Shown one piece after another: positions 1 through 5,949 of a DNA stretch of 9,133 nt (positions within the stretch are counted from its first letter, which is position 1; every line of letters starts with the position of its first letter). The stretch is from an uncultured Bacteroidota bacterium (GTDB lineage: Bacteria > Bacteroidota > Bacteroidia > Bacteroidales > 4484-276): contig CAIYZW010000086.1 in the NCBI GenBank assembly GCA_903930725.1, forward strand, positions 1 to 9,133. Direction: 5' to 3'. A program made the translations under genes and the position numbers. The notes below the pieces were generated by a model. It searched no databases. It was not told the origin of the DNA and worked only from the letters and a program-made list of their open reading frames with translations.

Positions 1-1
1 A

Positions 2-640
2 ATCAGGCTTTCTGATTTAGGTATTCCCGGGAAAAACGGGCAGCTTCCAAACCCAAACCTTAAACCCGAATCAGGACTTTCGGTTGATGCGGGTGCTGAT
101 GCAAAATTGTTTTCAAGTATCAATTTTTCGGTCAGAGGATTTTATATTTTGATAAATGATGCAATTATTGATAACGTGGTGAGCCAGAATCCTTCGCAAA
201 CACAATCTATTAATGCCGGAGAAACAGCTTCTGCAGGTGCTGAAATTGAGCTGAAACAAGCGATTTCGGGAAATTTTCGCTGGTTTGCCAATTATACCGT
301 CATGAAATCCAAAGTTAAAGATGCCGGAACAGTTCCATTTTCGCCCGAACAGGTCGCAAACCTTGGGATAGACTTCTCAACATCCTTTGGATTAAGCATC
401 AGTCCTTACTTGAATTATAACAACGGTTTTTATGACAGCAGCGACGAAATAAGCCGTGCCTTCTTTAAACCCGGAACAATGCTCAACGTGAATATTGCCC
501 AGCAACTGGCCGCAACGGGAAGTTACAAAGTCGAATTTTTTGGACAGTTTTACAATGTTACCAACAACAAATACATCATGCCCTGGCAATTTCAAAACCC
601 TGGTTTTTCGATGATGGCCGGATTGAGAGCTTCTTTTTAA
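2..640 (+). CDS. TonB-dependent outer-membrane receptor, C-terminal part (5' end outside window)
   Basis: The frame is open from base 2 to the TAA at 638-640, giving about 212 residues of the C-terminal half of an outer-membrane beta-barrel. Visible signs are the NPNLKPE motif (residues 17-23 of the fragment), which in TonB-dependent receptors precedes the last barrel strands. Alternating polar/aromatic strands follow (for example FRWFANYTVMKSKV), then a penultimate 'FYNVTNNKYIMPWQFQNPG' segment and a terminal Phe ('GLRASF'), the usual barrel-assembly signal. The plug domain and TonB box are not in the window. As the first visible gene of an operon with a binding protein, permease and ATPase, it should be the outer-membrane port for the same ligand, powered by TonB-ExbBD. 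A TTG at 107 could pass for a start, but homology-like sequence upstream shows the gene begins before the window. The ligand (siderophore, corrinoid, other chelate) cannot be decided. Confidence 0.9.
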   Translation: MRLSDLGIPGKNGQLPNPNLKPESGLSVDAGADAKLFSSINFSVRGFYILINDAIIDNVVSQNPSQTQSINAGETASAGAEIELKQAISGNFRWFANYTVMKSKVKDAGTVPFSPEQVANLGIDFSTSFGLSISPYLNYNNGFYDSSDEISRAFFKPGTMLNVNIAQQLAATGSYKVEFFGQFYNVTNNKYIMPWQFQNPGFSMMAGLRASF

Positions 641-649
641 AGGATAAAA

Positions 650-1672
650 ATGAAGATATCCAAAGCAATATTTTATCTTATCATTTTAATAAGTTTCTTA
701 TTACAAACGGCTTGTAACCAAGCTGTTCAAAATGACAGGAACGTCGAAAAAAACATCAGTGTAACCGATTTTCGCGGTAAAGAAATAAATCTTTCAAAGC
801 CTGCAACGCGGATTGTTTGTTTAATCGAAAGCGCTTTATCAGGATTATACATGCTCAATGCCGAAAACCGGATTATGGGCATTCCTTCGGCTGTTTATAA
901 CGAAAGTGCTGCTGCGCAATATGCCGTTTTGGATCAACGGATCAGCGACAAAAAACTGTCTTCACCTGGCAACTGGGATTTTTTAAGTATGGAGAAACTG
1001 GTTGCTTTACAGCCTGATCTGGTCATTATCTGGGCATCTCAGCAGGAATCTATCGAAGCCATCGAAGAAAAAGGAATTCCTGTTTACGGTGTTTTTCTCA
1101 GGAGTTTTGATGATATCTATAAAGAAATTGATGACCTTGGAAAACTAACCGAAACTTCTCCCAGAGCCGACAGTATTATCGGTTTTACAAAGCATGAAGT
1201 TGCCGGAATCAATTTAAAACTACCGGCCAAAAAGCAGAAATCGGTTTATTTTATGTGGTCGCAGGGTTTGCTCGAAACATCAGGAACATCGAGTACAGCA
1301 AATGAATTGATTGAGCTGGCGGGTGCAAAAAATGCTTGTCAGGAACCACAGGAGCACATCGTCATCAACCTCGAAAACCTGCTGCAATGGAATCCTGACG
1401 TGATTGTGATGTGGAATCAGTACCCCAAAAATCCGGATGATATTTTAAATATGGCCGAATTGCAAAATGTAAATGCCGTAATGCATAATAATGTTTACGA
1501 ATTACCCCCGGTATTCTGGTGCGACCTTTGGACATTGAAATTTCAGTTTGCGGCAAAGCATCTGGTAAATTACTGTGCTGCCGATAATTCCGAAAAGTTC
1601 AATCTTGATTTGGAAAAAGAAAAAATGATATTTGCTTTGTACGGAGAAAAAGGTGAAGAATTGATAAAATGA
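650..1672 (+). CDS. ABC transporter substrate-binding lipoprotein, BtuF/FecB (helical backbone metal receptor) class
   Basis: This 340-residue protein should capture a metal chelate or corrinoid in the periplasm and hand it to the permease encoded next. Residues 1-21 are a lipoprotein-type signal peptide (KISK, hydrophobic core 7-18, Cys22). The lipobox is relaxed, with Gln19-Thr20-Ala21 before Cys22 and Leu at -4. The mature part starts with the typical strand 'VTDFRGKEINLSKPATRIVCL' region (about 38-58). An N lobe runs to about 150 (including 'LVALQPDLVIIW', 117-128), then a long linking helix (about 153-190), and a C lobe to about 310 with the second 'LLQWNPDVIVMW' strand (244-255). This two-lobe layout with one rigid helix is typical of the BtuF/FhuD/FecB family. 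The start follows an AAAGGA stretch at 639-644, 9 nt after the receptor stop, and the stop overlaps the permease start as ATGA. Which ligand it binds is unknown. Confidence 0.9.
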   Translation: MKISKAIFYLIILISFLLQTACNQAVQNDRNVEKNISVTDFRGKEINLSKPATRIVCLIESALSGLYMLNAENRIMGIPSAVYNESAAAQYAVLDQRISDKKLSSPGNWDFLSMEKLVALQPDLVIIWASQQESIEAIEEKGIPVYGVFLRSFDDIYKEIDDLGKLTETSPRADSIIGFTKHEVAGINLKLPAKKQKSVYFMWSQGLLETSGTSSTANELIELAGAKNACQEPQEHIVINLENLLQWNPDVIVMWNQYPKNPDDILNMAELQNVNAVMHNNVYELPPVFWCDLWTLKFQFAAKHLVNYCAADNSEKFNLDLEKEKMIFALYGEKGEELIK

Positions 1673-2676
1673 ACAAACGGCTTCTGATCATCCTGCTTTA
1701 TATTTTACCAATTCCTGCATTGTTGGTTTCATTGTTTATTGGCCCATCTGATGCTGCATCAGGCGGTGAGATTTTTAAATCCGTTTTCGGTTTTTTATCA
1801 GGCGAAAGTGCATCTGGAAATAACCCTGAATTATTAAACGCTGTGGTTTTTGATGTTCGATTGCCAAGGATTTTACTAACATTTTTAACCGGAAGTGCGC
1901 TTGCTGTTTCAGGTTGCAGTATTCAGGCCATCTTTCGGAATCCACTCACCGATCCGTACATTCTCGGGCTTTCGTCGGGCGCCGCTTTTGGTGCTGCTTT
2001 GGCAATGGCTCTTGTTTTTATTCCTGTGCAATTATCAGCATTTGTATTTGGTTTGCTGGCAGTTGGTTTGAGCTATTTCGTAGCCAGAAAAAACGGTAAT
2101 GTTTCCGTTATATCACTTATTCTTTCCGGCATAATTGTTTCGGGCATATTTACGGCATTACTCACGGTTGTTCAATATTTTAGCGACCCTTTTAAACTGC
2201 AATCCATCGTTCACTGGACGATGGGAAACCTTCATAATGCTGGCTGGAAAAAATTACAATCTTCATTCATCCCAATCCTTGCGGGCATTTTAATCATGTT
2301 TATTTATCGTTGGCGCATGAATGTTCTCGCCCTTGGAGATGATGAAGCCCGCACATCAGGCATAAATCCCGAAAAGGACAAACTCCTCATTTTGCTGGCG
2401 GCAACGCTGGCGAGTTCTTCGGCAGTTGCTGTTGCCGGAATAATTGGACTTTACGGCCTTATTATTCCTCATATTGTCCGGATGATGATTGGCCCCGATA
2501 ATCAACAATCCATCCCTTTGAATTTTGTTTTTGGAGGCACTTTTTTGCTGATGATTGATAATCTTTCGCGAACTGTTTCAGGATTTGAAATTCCGATTGG
2601 CGTTTTTACCATGTTGTTGGGTGCGCCTTTTTTTATTTATTTAATAAAAAAAACCAACATAGGATGGGAGCAATAA
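1669..2676 (+). CDS. FecCD/BtuC-family ABC transporter permease
   Basis: This 335-residue inner-membrane protein is close to the usual FecC/FecD/BtuC length and would form the homodimeric channel of the importer. Family signatures are clear. They include 'VRLPRIL' (63-69) and the pore region 'LAVSGCSIQAIFRNPLTDPYILGLSSGAA' in pieces at 78-105. Next come 'LILSGIIVSGIF' (150-161) and 'WTMGNL' (183-188). A cytoplasmic coupling-loop region with 'LGDDEARTSGI' (222-232) follows, then 'GIIGLYGLIIPHIVRMMIGPDN' around 258-278. Many hydrophobic segments run from residue 5 to 326, compatible with about ten helices. Translation starts at the A of the ATGA that ends the binding-protein gene, a classic coupling overlap. 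The last 13 nt overlap the ATPase gene. No frameshift or missing signature is seen. The motifs do not distinguish siderophore, heme and cobalamin importers. Confidence 0.95.
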   Translation: MNKRLLIILLYILPIPALLVSLFIGPSDAASGGEIFKSVFGFLSGESASGNNPELLNAVVFDVRLPRILLTFLTGSALAVSGCSIQAIFRNPLTDPYILGLSSGAAFGAALAMALVFIPVQLSAFVFGLLAVGLSYFVARKNGNVSVISLILSGIIVSGIFTALLTVVQYFSDPFKLQSIVHWTMGNLHNAGWKKLQSSFIPILAGILIMFIYRWRMNVLALGDDEARTSGINPEKDKLLILLAATLASSSAVAVAGIIGLYGLIIPHIVRMMIGPDNQQSIPLNFVFGGTFLLMIDNLSRTVSGFEIPIGVFTMLLGAPFFIYLIKKTNIGWEQ

Positions 2677-3452
2677 ACCAGGCCATCACAGTAAAGAATC
2701 TATCTTTTGCTTTTAGTGGCCTAAAAGTTTTGGATGATGTAAACACGACTATTGAAGCAGGAAAACTAACCTTTATTCTGGGAAGGAATGGCAGCGGAAA
2801 ATCAACTTTTTTAAGATTGCTTGCCGGCTTGCTTGCCTTCAAAAATGGAGAAATAGAAATCCTGGGAAATAAATCGTCGCAGCTTTCTTTTGCTGAAAGG
2901 GCTAAAATAACAGGATTTCTCAACCAACAACATAAAGCTGTTTTTCCTTTTAAAGTCGAAGAAGTTGTTTTAACCGGAAGAGCGGGCTGTATTAACTTCA
3001 TCCCAAAAAAATCCGATGTTGCAATGGCATTTCAGGCCATTGAAAAAGTTGGTATTGCCCATTTACAAAGCAGGATTTACAGCGAACTGTCAGGCGGTGA
3101 ACAACAATTGGTCATGATTTCAAGGTTGCTTGCTCAGAACCCTAAAATCTTACTTCTTGATGAGCCAACTTCACACCTCGATTTTACCAACCAGATGAAT
3201 TTGCTTAGATTATTAAAAACGCTTGTTGCCGAAGGACTTACCGTTGTTTCCGTGTTACACGATCCAAACATGGCATTCGTTTTTGGCGATGATTTCCTTT
3301 TTGTAAAAGATAAACAAATTATTCGTTCAACGCCCAACTTTGAGCCGTGGGATGCTGGTTTTCTAAGCTTTGTTTATCAAAGCAAACTTGAAGCAATCCC
3401 TTATAAAGGCCGGGCAATATTGGTACCTCAAATAAAAGTAGTTACAGGTTAA
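2664..3452 (+). CDS. ABC transporter ATP-binding protein (FecE/BtuD type)
   Basis: This 262-residue ATPase would power the importer from the cytoplasmic face. All catalytic motifs are present. Walker A is GRNGSGKST (40-48) and the Q-loop glutamine is in 'LNQQ' (86-89). The signature is LSGGEQQ (142-148) and Walker B is ILLLDEPTS (162-170). The D-loop 'HLD' (171-173) and the switch His199 in 'VLHD' complete the set. Length and the 'VEEVVLTGRAGC' stretch (98-109) match the FecE/BtuD/HemV branch. The ATG at 2664 overlaps the permease stop by 13 nt. It is the ATG that places the first beta strand ('AITVKNLSFAF') at the expected distance, so it is preferred although no strong ribosome binding site is seen. 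This is the last gene of the visible uptake operon; the next gene is on the other strand. Confidence 0.95.
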   Translation: MGAINQAITVKNLSFAFSGLKVLDDVNTTIEAGKLTFILGRNGSGKSTFLRLLAGLLAFKNGEIEILGNKSSQLSFAERAKITGFLNQQHKAVFPFKVEEVVLTGRAGCINFIPKKSDVAMAFQAIEKVGIAHLQSRIYSELSGGEQQLVMISRLLAQNPKILLLDEPTSHLDFTNQMNLLRLLKTLVAEGLTVVSVLHDPNMAFVFGDDFLFVKDKQIIRSTPNFEPWDAGFLSFVYQSKLEAIPYKGRAILVPQIKVVTG

Positions 3453-3455
3453 AGC

Positions 3456-3482
3456 AATAAATTGAGTGAATGAAATTATTTG
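3456..3482 (+). terminator. Weak AT-rich hairpin after the uptake operon (possible terminator)
   Basis: Just after the ATPase stop the arms AATAAATT and AAATTATT can pair with one bulge around a 9-nt loop, and a short T-rich stretch follows ('gattctttcc'). The stem is AT-only and weak. This is only a candidate end of the plus-strand operon, placed where convergent transcription would make a terminator useful. Confidence 0.2.
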
Positions 3483-3505
3483 ATTCTTTCCGTTTAACGG
3501 CTGCA

Positions 3506-3613
3506 TCAATACCCATCAAATGCGGCAAGATTTAATGCCCCCGAGTAATGATGAAACTGTTTTTGATAATCATCCTCCATCATTTTGGAAAGGTCGCAAA
3601 CCAGCTTGAACAC
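3506..3613 (-). CDS. Possible small ORF or gene remnant downstream of the endolysin gene
   Basis: On the minus strand a 35-codon frame runs from a GTG at 3613 to a TGA at 3508-3506. An in-frame TAA lies immediately before the GTG, so the frame cannot extend upstream. The peptide reads VFKLVCDLSKMMEDDYQKQF, then HHYSGALNLAAFDGY. It looks like ordinary protein: balanced acidic, basic and aromatic residues, amphipathic, with varied codons. It starts 41 nt after the endolysin stop on the same strand and could be co-transcribed with it. No ribosome binding site is convincing; internal ATGs occur at codons 11-12. I do not recognise the sequence. It may be a real microprotein, the tail of a decayed gene, or chance. 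Confidence 0.25.
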   Translation of the reverse strand: MFKLVCDLSKMMEDDYQKQFHHYSGALNLAAFDGY

Positions 3614-3654
3614 TTACCTATCAGCCTTAAATAATATTGGCAGGTTTAACTTTC

Positions 3655-4440
3655 CTACCTCAGAAGTGCATAATACTCATTAAAATGTTTGATGCGGTCG
3701 GGCAAACCGTTTAAACCGCCATTTACAGCCTGGGTTAACTCGGTAATCACAGCTTCACTTGAACCTTTTTCGCAAATCGCCCATAATCTTTTTGAATTAA
3801 AGAAAAATGCTGCCGAAGCCAATGGGTATTTTGTGGCAACGAGGTCGGGATTTGCCACAGTATCTTCGCCGATAAAGCGGGCAAAACTGGTGTAATTGTC
3901 TTTCCCGGTAAGCTGGATAAAGCCTCTTCCACGGAATTTATAACCTTCCTGGCTGGCCTCATCACCGTTTCCCATGCGGCTTCCGTAAACGCGGGATGCA
4001 ATCTTGATGGGAATTCTCGCATAAGATAAGTGTAAATCACCAGGAAAGTACTTCCCGAATTTTTCTTTAAGTCGTTCCGCAGAATAGTTGAGATTCTCCT
4101 CGACCAGTTTAAAACCACCACTTTCGTGGCCACACTGCGACAGGAAATGGGCAAGCCGTAAAACATTGGTGATATTAAAATCTGATGCTGCTTTGGGAAT
4201 TTGTGAGAGCACTGGTTCAGGAATCCTGCCATTTAATGCATCAAGTTTAAAATTGACAGGCTGAAAAAGCCTTGCCCAGGCAGTATCATCAATAATTCCT
4301 GTTACAGCCAAATTAGCGGAAGTTTGCCATCTCCTTACTGCTGCCTCGGTATTCGGCCCGAAGCCACCATCATCATTTAATCCTAACCTGCGTTGAAGTT
4401 TTTTTACATCGTCGTTGTTCGATCCATTTTGTAGTAACAT
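3655..4440 (-). CDS. Peptidoglycan-binding domain + GH19 endolysin/chitinase-like hydrolase
   Basis: The 261-residue protein has two modules. Residues about 5-60 form a PG_binding_1 domain ('DDVKKLQRRLGL', 'DGGFGPNTEAAVRRWQ', 'VTGIIDDTAWARL'). Residues about 75-261 form a lysozyme-like GH19 catalytic domain. Its core reads 'AHFLSQCGHESGGF' (97-110), with Glu106 the likely acid catalyst. 'EENLNYSAERL' (114-124) follows, with Glu115 a candidate second carboxylate. Then come 'SRMGNGDEAS' (154-163), 'RGRGFIQLTGKDNY' (170-183) and 'NGGLNGLPDRIKHF' (240-253). This is the form found in phage endolysins and related bacterial enzymes that cleave the glycan strands of peptidoglycan (chitin in plant relatives). 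No signal peptide or membrane segment is present, so export would need lysis, a holin or an unusual route. The neighbours are not phage genes, so it may be a stray phage-derived gene or a domesticated lysin. The start ATG is preceded by AT-rich DNA without a Shine-Dalgarno sequence. Confidence 0.9.
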   Translation of the reverse strand: MLLQNGSNNDDVKKLQRRLGLNDDGGFGPNTEAAVRRWQTSANLAVTGIIDDTAWARLFQPVNFKLDALNGRIPEPVLSQIPKAASDFNITNVLRLAHFLSQCGHESGGFKLVEENLNYSAERLKEKFGKYFPGDLHLSYARIPIKIASRVYGSRMGNGDEASQEGYKFRGRGFIQLTGKDNYTSFARFIGEDTVANPDLVATKYPLASAAFFFNSKRLWAICEKGSSEAVITELTQAVNGGLNGLPDRIKHFNEYYALLR

Positions 4441-4465
4441 AATCTTATGGTTTTTAATTTGTTAT

Positions 4466-4473
4466 CAAAAATA
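4466..4473 (-). promoter_or_regulatory. Candidate -7 box (TATTTTTG) for the endolysin gene
   Basis: Read on the minus strand, TATTTTTG fits the Bacteroidetes -7 consensus TAnnTTTG and lies about 25 nt upstream of the endolysin ATG. A TTG occurs about 23 nt further upstream, slightly farther than the usual spacing. The box lies in the 59-nt gap between the cupin and endolysin genes, so the endolysin may have its own transcript rather than depend on the cupin promoter. Confidence 0.35.
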
Positions 4474-4499
4474 TAGATTTATCAAAACACCTGAAACAA

Positions 4500-5117
4500 T
4501 TATTTTAGACCGAATTGATTTACAATTTCCTGCCGCTGCTCAAAGGCTCCCGGAGGCAAAATCAATCCGAATTTCTCGTTTAACAGATTTATCTCCCTGT
4601 TCTTGGCTTCGGAACCATCAATGTACCCATTTTCGACAGTAAGCTGGTGGAAAATACGCTCGAGATATTCTTCAAATGGCTGGTTGAAATACATATCATA
4701 AAAACGTAACGGCTTGTCGGAAGCGTTAAAAAAAGTATGCTTAATCAGGCGTGGGCGTAAATGCCATCCTCCGGCCTGAACTTCAACAATGTCGTCGCCA
4801 ATCAGAATACTGGCGGTGCCTTCGGCTACATACATTAATTCGTCCAATTCGTTGTGATAGTGCGGCGGAGGTCCCATTAATTTTGGCGCAACCGCACATT
4901 CAACACTCGAAAACAAGCCGTTGGTCATGGCCGAACGCACCCAAACACGGATTGTCATGCCCCCATCATTTTCCAAAGGTGGCAACGACGGCAATAATAC
5001 GGGTTTCAATGGCCCTGCCGGAGCTGGAGAAGCCGCCGGAACGCCAATAATGTTTTGCGACATAAGCCCAAAAGCAGCCATCATGCCTGATTTTAATAAG
5101 AAATCTCTTCTTTCCAT
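4500..5117 (-). CDS. Secreted cupin-domain protein with twin-arginine signal
   Basis: This 205-residue protein starts with ERRDFLLKSG, a good twin-arginine motif. A short hydrophobic stretch (about 11-27) and a Pro/Ala-rich region (27-47) follow, so export by Tat, folded and with its metal bound, is likely. The body is a single cupin barrel. Motif 1 is G82-PPP-HYHNELDE with His86, His88 and Glu93, then Gly100. Motif 2 has Pro122, His127 and Asn131. These give the usual 3-His/1-Glu metal site, complete and intact. After the barrel (ends about 150) comes a helical tail ('FEEYLERIFHQL', 148-159; 'NREINLLNEKFGLILPPG', 173-190), which contains 'EKFGL.LPP' as in several bacterial cupins of unknown role. 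The substrate cannot be assigned; dioxygenases, isomerases and sugar-binding cupins share this fold. The ATG at 5117 is favoured because it places the Arg pair at residues 3-4. Confidence 0.85.
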   Translation of the reverse strand: MERRDFLLKSGMMAAFGLMSQNIIGVPAASPAPAGPLKPVLLPSLPPLENDGGMTIRVWVRSAMTNGLFSSVECAVAPKLMGPPPHYHNELDELMYVAEGTASILIGDDIVEVQAGGWHLRPRLIKHTFFNASDKPLRFYDMYFNQPFEEYLERIFHQLTVENGYIDGSEAKNREINLLNEKFGLILPPGAFEQRQEIVNQFGLK

Positions 5118-5224
5118 TATCGTTTCGTTTGTTAATGTCCAATTAGAAACCTGGTGTTCAACATTCCACTTTTTTCATTTTCATGATTTTCATAAATCCA
5201 TTTACAAAACATCATGATATTTAA

Positions 5225-5356
5225 ACAAACGAAAAGCTCAAAGTTTCACGCTTTCACGAATTTAACCATTATTTAACAAACAAACTCGAATTTGCAAAAA
5301 AGCTGAGTCATGAAGGTGGCGGCAATGGATTATTAAAGTTGTTTACGGAAAACTAA
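5225..5356 (+). pseudogene. Coding-looking frame without a start (possible gene remnant)
   Basis: After a TAA at 5222-5224, 43 sense codons run to a TAA at 5354-5356. The translation includes NEKLKVSRFHEFNHYL followed by 'TNKLEFAKKLSHEGGGNG' and 'LLKLFTEN', which looks like the C-terminal tail of a soluble protein rather than random AT-rich DNA. It has no ATG, GTG or suitable TTG near its beginning, so if it was ever coding it is a remnant of a longer gene. I do not recognise the family. A 43-codon open frame is also possible by chance. Confidence 0.2.
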
Positions 5357-5393
5357 AATTCGGCTCTTCCGGTTAATGATCGGTTTAATAGTG

Positions 5394-5401
5394 TACATTT
5401 G
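5394..5401 (+). promoter_or_regulatory. Candidate -7 box (TACATTTG) upstream of the small lipoprotein gene
   Basis: TACATTTG fits the Bacteroidetes TAnnTTTG -7 element. No good -33 TTG is visible at the expected distance, and the implied untranslated leader to the ATG at 5541 would be about 130 nt. That leader would include the inverted repeat at 5499-5517. A moderate candidate only. Confidence 0.3.
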
Positions 5402-5498
5402 TTTTTTGGTAAAAAGCTCCCAAAGTCATATTTATCGGACTTTTAAGGTTTTGCTGATTTGACAACAGGAAAATCCGGAGTTAGACTTCAAGAAAATA

Positions 5499-5517
5499 AA
5501 GTACACAAATAGTACTT
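5499..5517. promoter_or_regulatory. Perfect 6-bp inverted repeat ahead of the lipoprotein gene (operator or hairpin)
   Basis: AAGTAC and GTACTT flank a 7-nt spacer (ACAAATA), 23 nt upstream of the lipoprotein start. The half-site centre-to-centre distance of 13 nt would suit a dimeric repressor. In RNA it would form a 6-bp hairpin next to the translation start. A GTGTAC sequence at 5391-5396 resembles one half-site plus flank. Confidence 0.3.
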
Positions 5518-5540
5518 AACATTTTATAAAACAATACAAT

Positions 5541-5831
5541 ATGAAAACAAAAATGATTCTTCTTATGACCGTTGCAGTAATGGCAGCCTTTATTTCGTGT
5601 AACGATTTGAACCGACAAGTTGAGGACAGGTTGAACGAACTGAACAACAAAGCCGAACATCTGGATTCGTTGGTAAATAAGGAACTTGATAAGGTTAAAA
5701 CGCTAGATTCGATTATTATCAGGGAAGGCAACAAATTGAAGAATATTGACTCGATTATCAATAACTCTTCTTCAAAATTCGACTCGATTGCCAACGATAA
5801 AATCAGAACACTAAAAAAACTGATCAACTAA
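5541..5831 (+). CDS. Small coiled-coil lipoprotein with repeated [LIF]DS[IL] motif
   Basis: This 96-residue protein has a lipoprotein signal (MKTK, hydrophobic 5-18, then Phe17-Ile18-Ser19-Cys20), giving a mature chain of about 77 residues anchored by a lipidated Cys. The mature part is almost entirely predicted helix, rich in Asp, Glu, Lys, Asn, Leu and Ile. The motif LDSL/LDSI/IDSI/FDSI recurs at residues 41, 55, 69 and 80, spaced 14, 14 and 11. That is a heptad/hendecad mixture typical of long coiled coils. The protein ends 'LKKLIN'. By shape it resembles Lpp-like or other helical-rod lipoproteins, probably trimeric or dimeric and lying in the periplasm or on the surface. No enzyme motif is present and the function is not known. 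It stands alone on its strand, convergent with the kinase gene. Confidence 0.8.
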   Translation: MKTKMILLMTVAVMAAFISCNDLNRQVEDRLNELNNKAEHLDSLVNKELDKVKTLDSIIIREGNKLKNIDSIINNSSSKFDSIANDKIRTLKKLIN

Positions 5832-5852
5832 TCAGGTGACTTCTTGAAGATG

Positions 5853-5949
5853 TTGAAATCCATTCTAACACCTTCAATGCCAACAACCAAGGTATGTTGT
5901 TTCCAATCTTTTTCCTACTAAAATCTGACGATTATATCTTGGATTTCAA
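5853..5949. repeat. Perfect 10-bp inverted repeat flanking the convergent intergenic gap
   Basis: TTGAAATCCA at 5853-5862 is the exact reverse complement of TGGATTTCAA at 5940-5949, 77 nt apart. The right arm covers the end of the kinase gene, including its stop (5946-5948). The left arm lies 21 nt after the lipoprotein stop. It may be part of a bidirectional 3'-end structure, or chance. No T-run follows either arm closely. Confidence 0.35.

Larger units (their letters stand above)
5118..5540. other. 423-bp intergenic region between divergent cupin and lipoprotein genes
   Basis: No confident gene lies here. The region is AT-rich and must hold the promoters of two divergent genes. I can see a TACATTTG -7-like box at 5394-5401 (+), a perfect 6-bp inverted repeat at 5499-5517, a coding-looking but start-less frame at 5225-5356 (+), and a possible 11-codon minus-strand frame at 5158-5193. 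Purine/pyrimidine-biased repeats of ATGAAAAT type lie near 5173-5193. Nothing resembles a tRNA, CRISPR repeat or known riboswitch. Confidence 0.6.

Noticed and set aside
107..640. TTG at 107 as the start of a separate 177-residue protein
   Set aside because: The same frame is open from base 2 and encodes the conserved NPNLKPE region of the receptor before that codon.
3578..4992. Similar 23-nt segments near 3578 and 4970 (three mismatches)
   Set aside because: They encode unrelated peptides in different genes, and this level of match can arise by chance in 9 kb.
5158..5193. 11-codon minus-strand frame MKIMKMKKVEC upstream of the cupin gene
   Set aside because: It is too short, comes from an A-rich repeat, and has no attenuator-like structure after it.
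4921..5217. Plus-strand frames opposite the cupin gene
   Set aside because: They are antisense shadows of a gene with clear cupin and Tat motifs; no homology-like features are visible.
5205..5220. ATCATGAT palindrome near 5212
   Set aside because: An 8-bp palindrome in AT-rich DNA is expected by chance and has no flanking partner.
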